Shown here piece after piece: positions 16,918 through 28,200 of a stretch of DNA of 64,000 nucleotides. This DNA is from Bacteroidia bacterium (GTDB lineage: Bacteria > Bacteroidota > Bacteroidia > J057 > JADKCL01). The notes under the pieces are model-generated. The model saw only the letters and a list, made by a program, of their open reading frames with translations, did no database searches and was not told the DNA's origin. Every line of letters begins with the position of its first letter. The first letter of the stretch is position 1. The stretch covers positions 744,001 to 808,000 of the forward strand of contig JACJYV010000003.1 of the NCBI GenBank assembly GCA_020635905.1, in the 5' to 3' direction. Position numbers and translations under genes: made by a program.

Positions 16918-19900
16918 TAGGGGAAAAAACCGCAAATATTGCCCCTCAGAGCAATCTGGCTAATCCCTTTCCCGGGTTGCGCCCCTTTCGTTTACAGGAA
17001 AATTCCCTCTTTTTTGGCCGGGAAGAACAGACAGATGCCCTGCTGGAACAGCTGAGTTCCAACCGTTTCGTGGCCGTCATTGGCTCCTCTGGCTCAGGAA
17101 AATCCTCCCTGGTGCGGGCAGGGCTTATTCCCTTGTTGCAGGGCGGATTCATGACCGAGGTCGGCAGCCATTGGCGGGTGGTGATCACCCGCCCCGGGGG
17201 TGGCCCCATTGACAACCTGGCCGCCGCCCTCAATAAAGACCAGAATATTTCAGAAAAAGACCCTGATACCCGAAATTTTCAGACTGGCCTTACCCGCGCC
17301 CTGCTCAGAACCAGCTCCATGGGGTTGGTGGAAGTGATTGAAAATCAAAAGAAACCCCGGGAATCCACCCTCATTCTGGTCGATCAGTTCGAAGAACTTT
17401 TTCGTTACCGTGACCAGGCCGCAGGCCACGAAAGCATCAACGAATCCATCGCCTTTGTAAACCTGCTGCTGGAAGCCGTTCGCAACCGTCGGGCACCCAT
17501 ATTTGTGCTGCTGACCATGCGTTCGGATTTTTTGGGAGAATGTGCCCAATTCAGGGCCCTGACCAAAGCCATCAACGAGAGCCATTACCTGATCCCCCGC
17601 ATGAGTCGGGCTCAACTCAAGGATGTGATTGAAGGCCCGGTCAATGTGGGCGGCGGCAGCATCACCCCCCGTCTGGTGCAGCGCCTGCTCAACGAAGTAG
17701 GCGACAAGCCCGATCAGCTGACCGTATTGCAACACGCCCTGATGCGAACCTGGCAATACTGGACCCGGGTGGGCAGAAAAGACGAACCCATTGATATTCA
17801 GCATTATGAAGCAGTTGGAACCATGGCCTCAGCCCTTTCCCGCCATGCGGACGAGGCCTATTTTGAACTGGAAGGAGAGCGTCTGCCCCTGATTTGTGAA
17901 AAATTATTCAAGGCCATCACTGAAAAAACCCGGGAAAACAGCGCCATTCGCCGCCCGGCCAGGCTCAAAGAAATCTGTGACATTACAGGTGGAAGCCGTT
18001 CAGAAGTCATGGAAGTAGTGGAGAAATTCCGCATGGCCGAACGGTCCCTGCTCATGCCTCCTCCCAATCAGCCCCTGACCGACGAATCAATCATTGACAT
18101 TTCCCACGAAAGCCTGATCTGGATTTGGGACCGTTTGCGCAACTGGGTGGAAGAAGAAACTCAGTCCGCCCAAATGTACCTCCGCCTCTCCGAGGCGGCG
18201 GAAATGTACCAAAGCGGTCAGACCCGCACCTGGAGGCCGCCTGATCTGCACCTGGCCACCAACTGGAAGCAAAGCGAAGCCCCCACCCTCTCCTGGGCCC
18301 GCCGCTACAATCCCGCCTTCGAGCGCACCATGAACTTCCTCGATTACTCAGAGGAGGTTTACAAACAGGAAGTGGAACGGGAAGAAAAGCGGCGGCGCCG
18401 CGAAATCCGGAGGGTAAGAGTTACGGCCATCATTCTGGGCATCGCCTCGGTGGTCTCAGTGCTGTTTTTGTTCTTTTCCATTTTGGCCAATATTGAAGCC
18501 CAAAACCAACGCAAAAAGGCCGAGGAACAAACAGAAAGGGCTATCGCCAACCAGGATGAGGCCGAATGTCAGCGCCAATTGGCTCAGGAACAGGCCAACG
18601 AGGCCAACCGTCAAAAGCAATTTGCCCAGGAAAACGAAAATGAAGCCCTGCGCCAGCAAAAATTGGCTCTGGAAAGCCGGGCCCAGGCTCTGGTTCAGAA
18701 AAATCTGGCCGAATTGAACGAACAGGAGGCTCTCAAGCAAAAAACCATCGCCCAGCAGCAAACCCAATTGGCGCTTTCCAGCGAAAAGGAAGCACTCTAC
18801 CAGGAAGAACTGGCCAAAAAATCCCGCAACGAAGCGGAGCGCCTGCGTCTGCTCTCGGCCGCCCGGGCCATGGCCATCAAGTCCAAGGAGGTGCCAGACG
18901 GGCAGCTAAAGGGGTTGCTGGCCTACCAGGCCTATCAGTTCAGCCGCCAGAATGGCGGCAAAAAGCACGATCCAGACCTCTATGGAGGTCTGCTTTCGGC
19001 CATGAAGGCCTTCAACGGGGCCGATTTCAATGCCCTGTCTGAGCATTCAGACGGCATCCGCTCCCTGGCATGGTCGGCCACGGGCAATTATCTGGCTACC
19101 GCAGGCAGCGACGGGAAAGTGAATGTGTGGGAAAAAGCCAAAGCGAAGCCCACAGGAAATTATTCCCAGCCAGGAACCATATACCGCAGCATTGATTTTT
19201 CGCCTGACGAAAAGAAAATTGTGGTGGCAGGAGGAAATACGGCCCAGATCATCGACCGAAAATTGCCAGCCGTGGTTCCGCCATTTAATCTGAAAGGCCA
19301 TACAGGTGAAATCAGATTTGCCCGCTACTCGCCCAAGGGCACCTTCATTGCCACTGGCAGCGCAGACAGCACCATCCGCATCTGGAATGCAAAAGATTAT
19401 TCCCTTGAAAATCTCTACCCCTTCAAAAGCCCCATTCGCGACCTCGCCATTGATCCCGAAGAAAAATACCTGATTGCCATAACGGGGGATGGAGGTCTGC
19501 ACATTCAGAATTTCCAAAGCGGCAATACCACCCGATTGAAATACATGACCGGCAATGAAAAAGGCATGGCTCCTGCGCGGGTCAAAATTGATCCGGAGGG
19601 CAAATGGGTGGCCATTGGCACCGATCTGGGTCGTGTGGTGCTGGTGAATCTGACCACAGGCAATCTGGAATTTGAATTCATTGGACATACGGCTGAAATT
19701 TCCTCCCTTGATTTCAACAAAACCACCCCATATCTGGTTTCCAGCAGCCTTGACGGATCAGTCAGGGTCTGGAACCTGGCCGCCATGAACGACCAACCCT
19801 TGCTGCTCGACGACCATCGGGCCTGGGTGTGGCAGGCCTGCTTCTCCCCGGACGGGAAAGTCCTGGCCACGGGTACCAAGGACGGGAAACTCCGTCAGTG

Positions 19901-20036
19901 GCCAATCAATCCAGAGGACATGGCCATGCAAATGTGCTATTACCTGAGTCGCAATTTCACCGAAAAAGAGTGGGAAGTATTTGTGGGAGAAGGCATTCCA
20001 TACCAAAAAACCTGCCTTGAACCAGGCCAGAAATGA
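16914..20036 (+). CDS. Membrane-spanning nSTAND ATPase with coiled coil and WD40 propeller
   Basis: A 1040-residue protein starting at a GTG that overlaps the previous stop. The family hallmark NPFPGLRPF lies just before the ATPase, which has Walker A GSSGSGKS (57-64) and Walker B LILVDQFEEL (D157). A helical segment and one transmembrane helix follow (about 504-525, in VTAIILGIASVVSVLFLFF), then a long Gln/Glu/Ala coiled coil (about 530-640) and about seven WD40 blades (about 695-1005; for example SDGKVNVW, STIRIW, GSVRVW). With one membrane span, the ATPase should be cytoplasmic and the propeller periplasmic. STAND proteins are switch ATPases that assemble on sensing a trigger; here the propeller is the likely sensor and the TIR-like protein the likely output. 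The next gene overlaps by 4 bp. Confidence 0.9.
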   Translation: MIGEKTANIAPQSNLANPFPGLRPFRLQENSLFFGREEQTDALLEQLSSNRFVAVIGSSGSGKSSLVRAGLIPLLQGGFMTEVGSHWRVVITRPGGGPIDNLAAALNKDQNISEKDPDTRNFQTGLTRALLRTSSMGLVEVIENQKKPRESTLILVDQFEELFRYRDQAAGHESINESIAFVNLLLEAVRNRRAPIFVLLTMRSDFLGECAQFRALTKAINESHYLIPRMSRAQLKDVIEGPVNVGGGSITPRLVQRLLNEVGDKPDQLTVLQHALMRTWQYWTRVGRKDEPIDIQHYEAVGTMASALSRHADEAYFELEGERLPLICEKLFKAITEKTRENSAIRRPARLKEICDITGGSRSEVMEVVEKFRMAERSLLMPPPNQPLTDESIIDISHESLIWIWDRLRNWVEEETQSAQMYLRLSEAAEMYQSGQTRTWRPPDLHLATNWKQSEAPTLSWARRYNPAFERTMNFLDYSEEVYKQEVEREEKRRRREIRRVRVTAIILGIASVVSVLFLFFSILANIEAQNQRKKAEEQTERAIANQDEAECQRQLAQEQANEANRQKQFAQENENEALRQQKLALESRAQALVQKNLAELNEQEALKQKTIAQQQTQLALSSEKEALYQEELAKKSRNEAERLRLLSAARAMAIKSKEVPDGQLKGLLAYQAYQFSRQNGGKKHDPDLYGGLLSAMKAFNGADFNALSEHSDGIRSLAWSATGNYLATAGSDGKVNVWEKAKAKPTGNYSQPGTIYRSIDFSPDEKKIVVAGGNTAQIIDRKLPAVVPPFNLKGHTGEIRFARYSPKGTFIATGSADSTIRIWNAKDYSLENLYPFKSPIRDLAIDPEEKYLIAITGDGGLHIQNFQSGNTTRLKYMTGNEKGMAPARVKIDPEGKWVAIGTDLGRVVLVNLTTGNLEFEFIGHTAEISSLDFNKTTPYLVSSSLDGSVRVWNLAAMNDQPLLLDDHRAWVWQACFSPDGKVLATGTKDGKLRQWPINPEDMAMQMCYYLSRNFTEKEWEVFVGEGIPYQKTCLEPGQK

Positions 20037-21112
20037 GATTTCCCAAATCCATATTGCCCCGCCTTTTGCGGCACCTTGCGGTCCTGGGACTCTTGTTTTG
20101 GCTGAGTCAGGGGGCAGGGACCCTTTTTGCCCAGGTGGATTGCTCTGGCCGCCTGAACGACGCAAGAAATGATTACCAGGCAGGCAAGCTTATTGATGTA
20201 ATTGAAAAATTAAGCCCCTGTCTCAAGAATAAAAGTTCGTACACAACATCCCAGGAGAGGATACAGGCCCTGCGTCTGGTCGCGCTGGCCCATCTTTTCC
20301 GCGACGAGGATGTAAGTGCGAAGCATTGGATGGAAGAGATTTTCAAGGAAAATCCCCTATATGAAATCGATCCTGAGGCAGAATCTGAAGAATATGTAGC
20401 CCTTTTCAACTCATTTCTGGTCCAGCCACGGATATCCCTTGGAATCAATTTAGGCCTGACCAACCCCATTTTCGTGGTTTCACGCCGCTATACGGTCGGA
20501 AATGAATTAAATCCCACTGCAAACTACGGCCTCACCCAGGGGTTCATAGGTGGCGTGCAAAGCGATATTTACCTGGCCAAACGCCTGTATTTTTCGCCCG
20601 GAATTTCAGTTTCAAATCGAAAAATCCGCATCAACGATCAGGCATTTGACTTCACCCAACTCACCTATCAGGAGAGCCAGACCCTGATCCATGCGCCAGT
20701 GGCCATGAAGTATGAATTTGCCCGCCGCCAGTTCATTCCCTTCATCAAGGCAGGCATTTCTGCAGACCTGATCGTCAGAGCCCGGGCCGACCTTGAACGG
20801 ACTTTTCCAGGGACCCCCACTCCTCCCCTGACCACTGAACTGGTGGTGAAAAAGCAGCGAAATCTTGCCAATCTCACTCCCTGGGCTGCTTTGGGAGCTG
20901 GCTACAGGATTGGGACGGGCAAACTGGAGGTTCAGGTTGGATTCAGACCCTCCTTCAATAATCTTACCCGGGCAGCCAACCGCTATGCCTACGACGACCT
21001 GATGTTCAAATTTTACTACGTGCAGGACGACCTGATCATCCATCACCTTGATATTCAAATTGCTTATTCTCAGACCTTTTACCGCATCATTCCCGTGAAA
21101 TCAAAAAGATGA
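20033..21112 (+). CDS. Outer-membrane beta-barrel protein with N-terminal TPR-like region
   Basis: A 359-residue protein with a signal peptide (about 1-34). Residues 35-125 are helical with TPR character (ARNDYQAGKLIDVIEKLSPC, then LRLVALAHLFRDE). The rest (about 130-359) is a barrel with alternating strands such as RISLGINLGL, IYLAKRLYFSPGISVS and LEVQVGFRPSF, like the PorT-type barrels of Bacteroidota. The ATG overlaps the STAND gene stop by 4 bp, and the stop overlaps the next start by 4 bp, placing it firmly in the operon. It is the likely outer-membrane part of the system. Confidence 0.8.
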   Translation: MRFPKSILPRLLRHLAVLGLLFWLSQGAGTLFAQVDCSGRLNDARNDYQAGKLIDVIEKLSPCLKNKSSYTTSQERIQALRLVALAHLFRDEDVSAKHWMEEIFKENPLYEIDPEAESEEYVALFNSFLVQPRISLGINLGLTNPIFVVSRRYTVGNELNPTANYGLTQGFIGGVQSDIYLAKRLYFSPGISVSNRKIRINDQAFDFTQLTYQESQTLIHAPVAMKYEFARRQFIPFIKAGISADLIVRARADLERTFPGTPTPPLTTELVVKKQRNLANLTPWAALGAGYRIGTGKLEVQVGFRPSFNNLTRAANRYAYDDLMFKFYYVQDDLIIHHLDIQIAYSQTFYRIIPVKSKR

Positions 21113-22278
21113 AAAACCTCAGCCACATATCTTTCCTTGGGGGAATTTTACTGGGAATGCTGGTCCTTACCGCGGCAGGCTGTCGCAAAGATCCCTTAAT
21201 CGGGGATGATCAGATCGTTTTTTCGCGTTTTTACGGGGGTGGAAATGCAGAAGAAGCTGGCGATATCATTCATAATTCTGGTGGAGAATATCTGATCGCA
21301 GGTTCCTCCCAAAGCTTTTCCAACGGAGGGTGGGATTTGTTTTTGCTGAAAACGGATGCCAACGGGAATGAAATCTGGCGAAAAAATTATGGTGGAACGG
21401 AAAATGAGAAGGGTTCCTCCCTTCTGGGGCTGCCTGATGGTGGATTTTTCGTCATTGGGGAAAAGGAAAATCAGGCTGGTTTGGCCGACCTATGGTTGCT
21501 GCGCGTGGATCAGGACGGAGATACCCTCTGGACCCGGACTTACGGTCTTCCCACCCGCGATGAACGGGGTGCAAAAATCATCCCCACGGTTGACGGGGGA
21601 TTTGCCATGCTTGGACAACAAAGCCTGAGCGAGGGTTCTCCCGCAGACCTTTGGCTGGGAAAAATTGATTCAACGGGTAACCTCGAATGGGCCTTTGATT
21701 ATGGATTTACGGGCATGGATGTGCCGGTCGATCTTCACCAGGACGCTTCTGGAAATTATTTCATGTTGGCAACCACGGACCGCACAGGCGAAAATAAAAT
21801 GATGATCGCCAAGGCAGACGAGGAGGGAAATGACCTTTGGTACCTGAATTTTGGCCCGGCCGGGAATGTGGTGGCTAATGGCTGGGATTGGGATCAGTCG
21901 GGAATCTATCTGACTGGAACCTGGGTTGAATCGCAAAATTCGGCCTTGGTGATTCGGCTGGATGATGCCTTTTTCCCGGTCTGGACCTACACGGGCGAAA
22001 CGGGGACAGAAGGCTCAGCCGCCGCATTTACCCCGGACGGGAATGTGGCCCTGGCTGGCAACATTGAAGGCATTCCTGCTCAAAATACCCGGCTTTTTCT
22101 CGAAAAAATATCCTTCAACGGAAATTCCCAAAACGATCTGATCGAATTTGGAGGCTCCCAAACCATTGAAAAAGTGCGGCGCATGTTGGTAAATGGGGAT
22201 GGAACCCTGACCCTTTGCGGCACCACTGATTTTGAAGATAATTCCATGATCTGGGTCGTGAAGATAAATCCAGGCTAA
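21109..22278 (+). CDS. Lipoprotein with beta-propeller-like repeats
   Basis: A 389-residue lipoprotein: hydrophobic signal followed by the lipobox LTAAGC, with Cys25 as the lipidated residue. The mature protein has about six repeats in which a strand ending in an aspartate-rich turn (DANGNEIW, DQDGDTLW, DSTGNLEW) leads to a Tyr-Gly or Phe-Gly pair. This pattern is typical of secreted bacterial beta-propellers. It starts 4 bp inside the barrel gene and ends 9 bp before the adhesin gene. Its role may be to bridge the outer membrane and the adhesin. Ligand unknown. Confidence 0.8.
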   Translation: MKNLSHISFLGGILLGMLVLTAAGCRKDPLIGDDQIVFSRFYGGGNAEEAGDIIHNSGGEYLIAGSSQSFSNGGWDLFLLKTDANGNEIWRKNYGGTENEKGSSLLGLPDGGFFVIGEKENQAGLADLWLLRVDQDGDTLWTRTYGLPTRDERGAKIIPTVDGGFAMLGQQSLSEGSPADLWLGKIDSTGNLEWAFDYGFTGMDVPVDLHQDASGNYFMLATTDRTGENKMMIAKADEEGNDLWYLNFGPAGNVVANGWDWDQSGIYLTGTWVESQNSALVIRLDDAFFPVWTYTGETGTEGSAAAFTPDGNVALAGNIEGIPAQNTRLFLEKISFNGNSQNDLIEFGGSQTIEKVRRMLVNGDGTLTLCGTTDFEDNSMIWVVKINPG

Positions 22279-22287
22279 AAAAACAAA

Positions 22288-25200
22288 ATGAGGGAATTGA
22301 ATTTGCGAAATATCCTGCTCTTGATTCTTCTGGCGACCATTTGGCCGGCCGGCAGACAACTCTGGGCGCAGGTGGCGGTCAATCCCGCTTCGCTTATCAA
22401 TATGTGTCCGGGTGGCAGCCCTGTGACACTCAGCGACATCCTCATCACAGAAACAGATTCCAGCGATTTTGAAGGAGGAAGCACGGGCAGTGGATTCACC
22501 TATGTGATCCGTCCCGCCAGTCCGAATTTCAGATTCGTGCCCGGCCAGGGTCTGGCCGACGGAGGGGCCACCAACCTCTCTGTGGATTCAGTTTGGATCA
22601 GGGCAGATTCTGTCAAAATCTGGTACACCATGGCTGCCAATTCTCCCACCCCTGATACCTGCCGCATCAGCGGGCTGCAAATGATCGCCCTGGCTCCCGA
22701 CAGCAGCCAGCTCCTGCGGAGCGGGGGAAATTCCCTCCAGCCGGGCAATGGGCCCGGCGACTCTGTCAACCATGGCATCCTGATCGCCCTGACCAATCCT
22801 GTGGTCAACCTGCCCCAGGATAGCCTGCTTTTCTGCCCGGGTAGCTCAGATTCTATTGGTTCTGGCCTGGTGGTGTCGGGAGGAAATCCACCTTATTCCT
22901 ACAACTGGAGCCCGGCTACCTTTCTGAATAACCCCAACATACCCAATCCCGTTGCCACCCCTGCGGCCAACCAGGTGTATGTGCTGACGGTCACAGACGA
23001 CAGCAGTTGCACAGGCACGGATACCTTGACCCTGTACCAGGACAATATCCGTCCTACGGCCATTTGTAAGCCTGATACTGCTTTCCTGAGCGCGGCTGGC
23101 TCAGTTACCATTACCCCTGCGCAGGTGAATAACGGCAGCGCCGACAATTGCTCAATCAGCTCTTTAACCCTGAGCAAAACCACATTTGTCTGTACCAACA
23201 AGGGCAATAATCCTGTTTCCCTCTTTGTGCAGGACAATACAGGACTCAGGGATACCTGCACCGCCATTGTCACCGTGCTCGACACCCTCCCTCCTACCGC
23301 AATTTGCAAGGATGTCACCACATACCTGAATGCTTCAGGCACCACGTTTATTACTGCAGGCATGGCCAACAACAACAGCAGCGATGTGTGTGGAATCTCC
23401 TCCCTCTCCCTCAAGAAGAGCAATTTCAATTGCACCAACGTGGGAATCAGCAGTGATACACTTACCCTGGGCGATCCCAGCGGAAATACAGGAAAATGTG
23501 GCTTTTTCGTAACCGTGATTGATACTTTTCCCCCTGCTTTTACCTTCTGTCCGGCCGATACCTTTCTCCTGACCGACAGTGCCCACCCGCAAATCCCGGT
23601 CAGTTGGGCTACTCCCACCGCCAGCGACGCCTGCGGAATTGATTCTTTGAAAAGCAATTTCCAGCCGGGCGACACCTTTGCCATTGGAACCACACCCGTG
23701 GTTTATGTGGCTTTGGACCCCAGCGGCAATTCAGATACCTGTTCCTTTACGGTCACGGTGGCATCGACTGCCCTGGCCATCACCCTGCACAAAATCACGG
23801 ATGTTTGTGGCTACGAAGTGAGCTGTAACGGCGATTCCTCAGGAATCGCCTGGGTGAAAGTCACGGGGGGCGTCATTCCCTACCAATACCTCTGGAGCGA
23901 CCCAGTGGCCCAAACTACGGATACTGCAGTGGGCTTGGCGGCCGGCAATTATGCCGTCCAGGTTACGGATGCCAACGGAGATTTCCTGATTGGATTTGTC
24001 ACCCTGGGCCAGCCTGCTGCGCTTTCTGCGGGTGGAATTGGTCCCGACCAGACCATCTGCCCCGGCAAATTGCCTTCCAACCTGGTTAACGTGGTCAGCC
24101 CGTCGGGCGGGCCCTGCATTCGCTTCCGCCAATGGCAGGTAAGCACGGACACCTTGTCCTGGACTGACATTCCAGGCGCTACGGGCCTGACTTATACCCC
24201 TGTTGATACTCCTCTGGTCACAACCTGGTACCGCCGTGCAGTCTGGGCGGGAACCTGTGACACCGTTTATTCCAATTTTGTCCAAATCAGCCTTTATCCT
24301 GAGGTAAATCCCACCATAAGCGGCCTGGATGGAGTATATTGCGAATCTTCCCCCCGGGATACGCTAACTGGCAGTCCGGCTGGCGGCACTTTAAGTGGCC
24401 CAGGAATCAGTGGAATTTACCTTTACCCAAACCTGGCTGGTGTCGGAAACCATAGCGTAACTTACACATACACTGCACCCGGAGGCTGCATTTTTGATAC
24501 CCTGATGCCTTTTGTGGTGCATGCACTTCCCACAGTTACCCTAAGCGGGCTTCAAACGGATTATTGCGTCAATTCGCCCGATACAGTTTTGACCGGGCTT
24601 CCAGCAGGGGGGACTTTTTTCGGCACAGGTATGACCGATTCACTTTTCCAACCCGGGGTTGGACCTACGGGTAGCCGCACTATCAAATACATCGTGACTA
24701 ATTCGAATGGTTGCACGGACTCTGCCTCGGCAATTACCCAGGTCCATGCCCTTCCCGTGGTGAATTTCTTCAACTTACAAAACCGTTATTGCCAGTTCGA
24801 AACGGGCGATACCCTGGCGGGTTACCCAACGGGTGGAACTTTTGCTGGAACGGGCATTTCGGGGAATTACTTTTCACCAGATTCAGTGGGTACACATGCA
24901 ATATTATACACCTATACTGATGGTAATTTCTGCTCGAATTCCAAAAGCCGCAACGTAATTGTGGATACCCTCCCGGATGTCAGTTTTGTAGGGCTGGGAA
25001 CATTTTACACCCCTCAGGATCCCCCCGTGCAACTTCAGGGAAATCATCCCGGGGGTTCATTCAGTGGTCCCGGGGTTGCTACAGGAACGTTCTATCCATC
25101 CATTGTGCCTCTGGGAGCCAATTCTCTGGTTTATTCCTTTTCTGACAGCCATGGCTGCTCAGGCACGGATACTGCCATAGTAGTGGTCGATACGACTCTG

Positions 25201-28200
25201 ATCAGTGGTTTGGCAGATGAGTATTGTGAGAACTCGGACAGCAGTATTTTGGTGGGAAGTCCGTACGATCCACAGGGATTTTTCTCAGGACCCGGAATTG
25301 TAGGCGACACCTTTTTTCCCGCCATTGCAACCCCAGGAACATACACCATCTATTACCACTTCAGAGATTCATCTCTGGGCTGGGACAGTATTTCTCAACA
25401 GGTGGTCGTGAATGACACGACCCCGGTGAGTATTCAGGGGTTAAATTCTTCTTATTGCCAAAACAGTCCCCCTGACTCCCTTTCCAGCAATCAATCAGGA
25501 GGATTTTTCTCCGGCCCGGGTATGAATCAGAATGTATTTTATCCGGCGGTTGCGGGCCCGGGACAGACCTCCATCTTATACACATTCACCAACGGAGATG
25601 GATGCACCAGTCAGGCTTTGGCCCAGGTGACAGTCTATTCACCAACAAAAGATACTCTTTCCGGCCTGGATTCGGCCTATTGCACCAATTCAGGGCCGGT
25701 CACTATGATTGGGTCCCCTCCAGGAGGCATCTTTTCAGGAAACGGAGTTTCGGGAAATACCTTTTCGCCTGCAAATCAGGGAGGGCAGAATAACCTGCCT
25801 TTGATCTACCATTTTATCGACTCAAACAGCTGTCACAGTTATGATACGGTCAGGGTAACGGTTCACAACATTCCAACCGTGGTTTTTTCCCCAATTTCCT
25901 CCCAATACTGCCATTTTTCTACTCCTGTTAATCTGTCCGTGTCACCCATGGGAGGCAATTTCACCCGCGACACCGTCCCGATCGGGAGCGTATTTTATCC
26001 CAGCCAGGTGCCTGGCCCCCTGCCTAAGAATGTGATTCTGACCTATACTTACCAGGATACAACCACCCAATGCGTGAATTCAGCCTCGATCCAGACCCAG
26101 GTGGTGGCCAATCCACAGGCTTCATTTTCAGGACTGGCGGGCAATTATTGCATCAATGCCTCTCAGGTAAGCCTCAGCGGCGCCCCGGCAGGTGGTTCAT
26201 TCAGTGGAAATGGAGTTTCAGGCTCAAATTTCCTGCCCTCTCTGGCCCAACCTGGTTTCCATGATATTTCCTATTTCTATACTGACGTCAACGGATGCCG
26301 GGACACCGCCACCCAAATTGTTCGGATTGATACCCTGCCGACCGTAAGTTTTAGCGTAATAGATACCTGCGAAAACAAACCCACCCTGTTTACAGATTTG
26401 TCCACGGTTCCGCCCACAGACACGATTTCTTCCTGGAACTGGTTTATGGATAATCTGGTGGTAAGTTTAGCATCTACAGCTTACCATAGTTTCCAAACTC
26501 CCGGCGATTTCAACGTTTCTTTAACAGTTACCACCAATTATGGCTGTTCAAACCAGTATTCCCGTTTTGTGCACATCGGCGCTGAGCCCCAGGTGGCTTT
26601 CCACTGGACCAATATTTGCCAGGATGACAACACCGTTTTCCACGATGATTCTCAGGTAGCCCTGGATAATCCTGTTGCCTGGAATTGGGAATACGGCGAT
26701 AGCAGCACGGGAACTGGCCAAACCAGCACCCATGCCTACCAAACCAGCGGAAATTTCCCGGTCTTGCTGCAGGTAACCACTGACAAAGGCTGTATTGGTG
26801 GGTTTACAGATACCATTTCCATTCTTCCCACGCTTTCTGACAACGTATTTCCTTATTTCAGGGATTTTGAGAATGGAAAAAGCGGATGGGAAGCGGGCGG
26901 AGAAGCCAACTCCAGCTGGCAGTTTGGTCAGCCAAGCGGGGATATTTCGGGTGCATTTTCAGGGGTAAATGCCTGGGTGACCAATCTGAATGGAGACTAT
27001 AACGACAATGAACAATCCACGGTGCTCAGTCCATGTTTCAATTTTTCCAAACTGGATCGTCCCATGGTTTCCTTCCAATACATCGACCTGACCCAGGAAA
27101 CAGGAGACGGAGTGGTCTTACAGGCCTCTGTGGACGGTGGCCTGACCTGGGAAGTGGTGGGCGACCTCGACGAAGGGGTAAATTGGTATAATAAGGACGG
27201 AATCCAGGGAGATCCTGGAGGTCAGGGCTTTAATCCTGTGGGATGGAGCAATTCAAGTGGATCATGGATACCCGCACGCCACAAACTGGATGCATACAAA
27301 GGCCAGTTGGGAGTAAGGTTCAGGTTTGCCCTGGGATCGAATGCAAGTTCCACCACGGCGGGCTTTGCGTTTGATGATTTTCAGATCAGAGAGCGCAACA
27401 AAACCCTGCTTTTTGAGGAATTTACCAATAATTCTGACCCGACCTGCTTTCAGTCCAATCCCGGAATTTACAACCTGATCAATGCCAATCAATTCGACGT
27501 GAAGGGCATATTTTATCATACAATTTCCAAAGCTGGCACTCCCGCGGACCCCATGAACCTGCAAAATCCGGCTGATGTGAGTGGACGGGAAATTTTCTAC
27601 GGATTCAATACTCCACCCTGGGCTGCCCTGGATGGAAATTACCATCAGGGTCCTATCACTGATTTTAACCAGGATCTGATCGACCTGCGGACTCTGGATG
27701 ATGCCATTTTTCTGATTGACACCCTTGATCTGGTGCAAAATGGCAATTTACTTACCGCCATGACCCAATTCAGATACGTGGCTGACACCAATTCCACCGC
27801 AGATGTGCAATTGCAAATGGCGGTAATTGAGCGGAAAGTGGGTGGATTTACCGCAGCAAACGGGGAAACCAATTTTGAATGGGTGATGAAAAAAATGCTG
27901 CCCGATGCCGGGGGAACCCTTTACACGGCCACCTGGCAGCCCGGAACCACCAAATCCGCAACTTATACCTGGGATGTGACCGGGCATACGATTTACGATC
28001 CATCTCAGTTGGAACTGGTGGTTTTTCTGCAGAATAAAAATACCCGGGAAGTCTATCAGACTGCCTATTCAGGTCCTCAGTTGATTACTGCCAGTGAACC
28101 TGGCCCTGCTCCTGCAGAACCGCAACTCCTGATCTGGCCCAATCCGGCCCGCGATCTGGTGCGGGTGGAAATTTCAGAGGGAATCCTTTCACATGCAACC

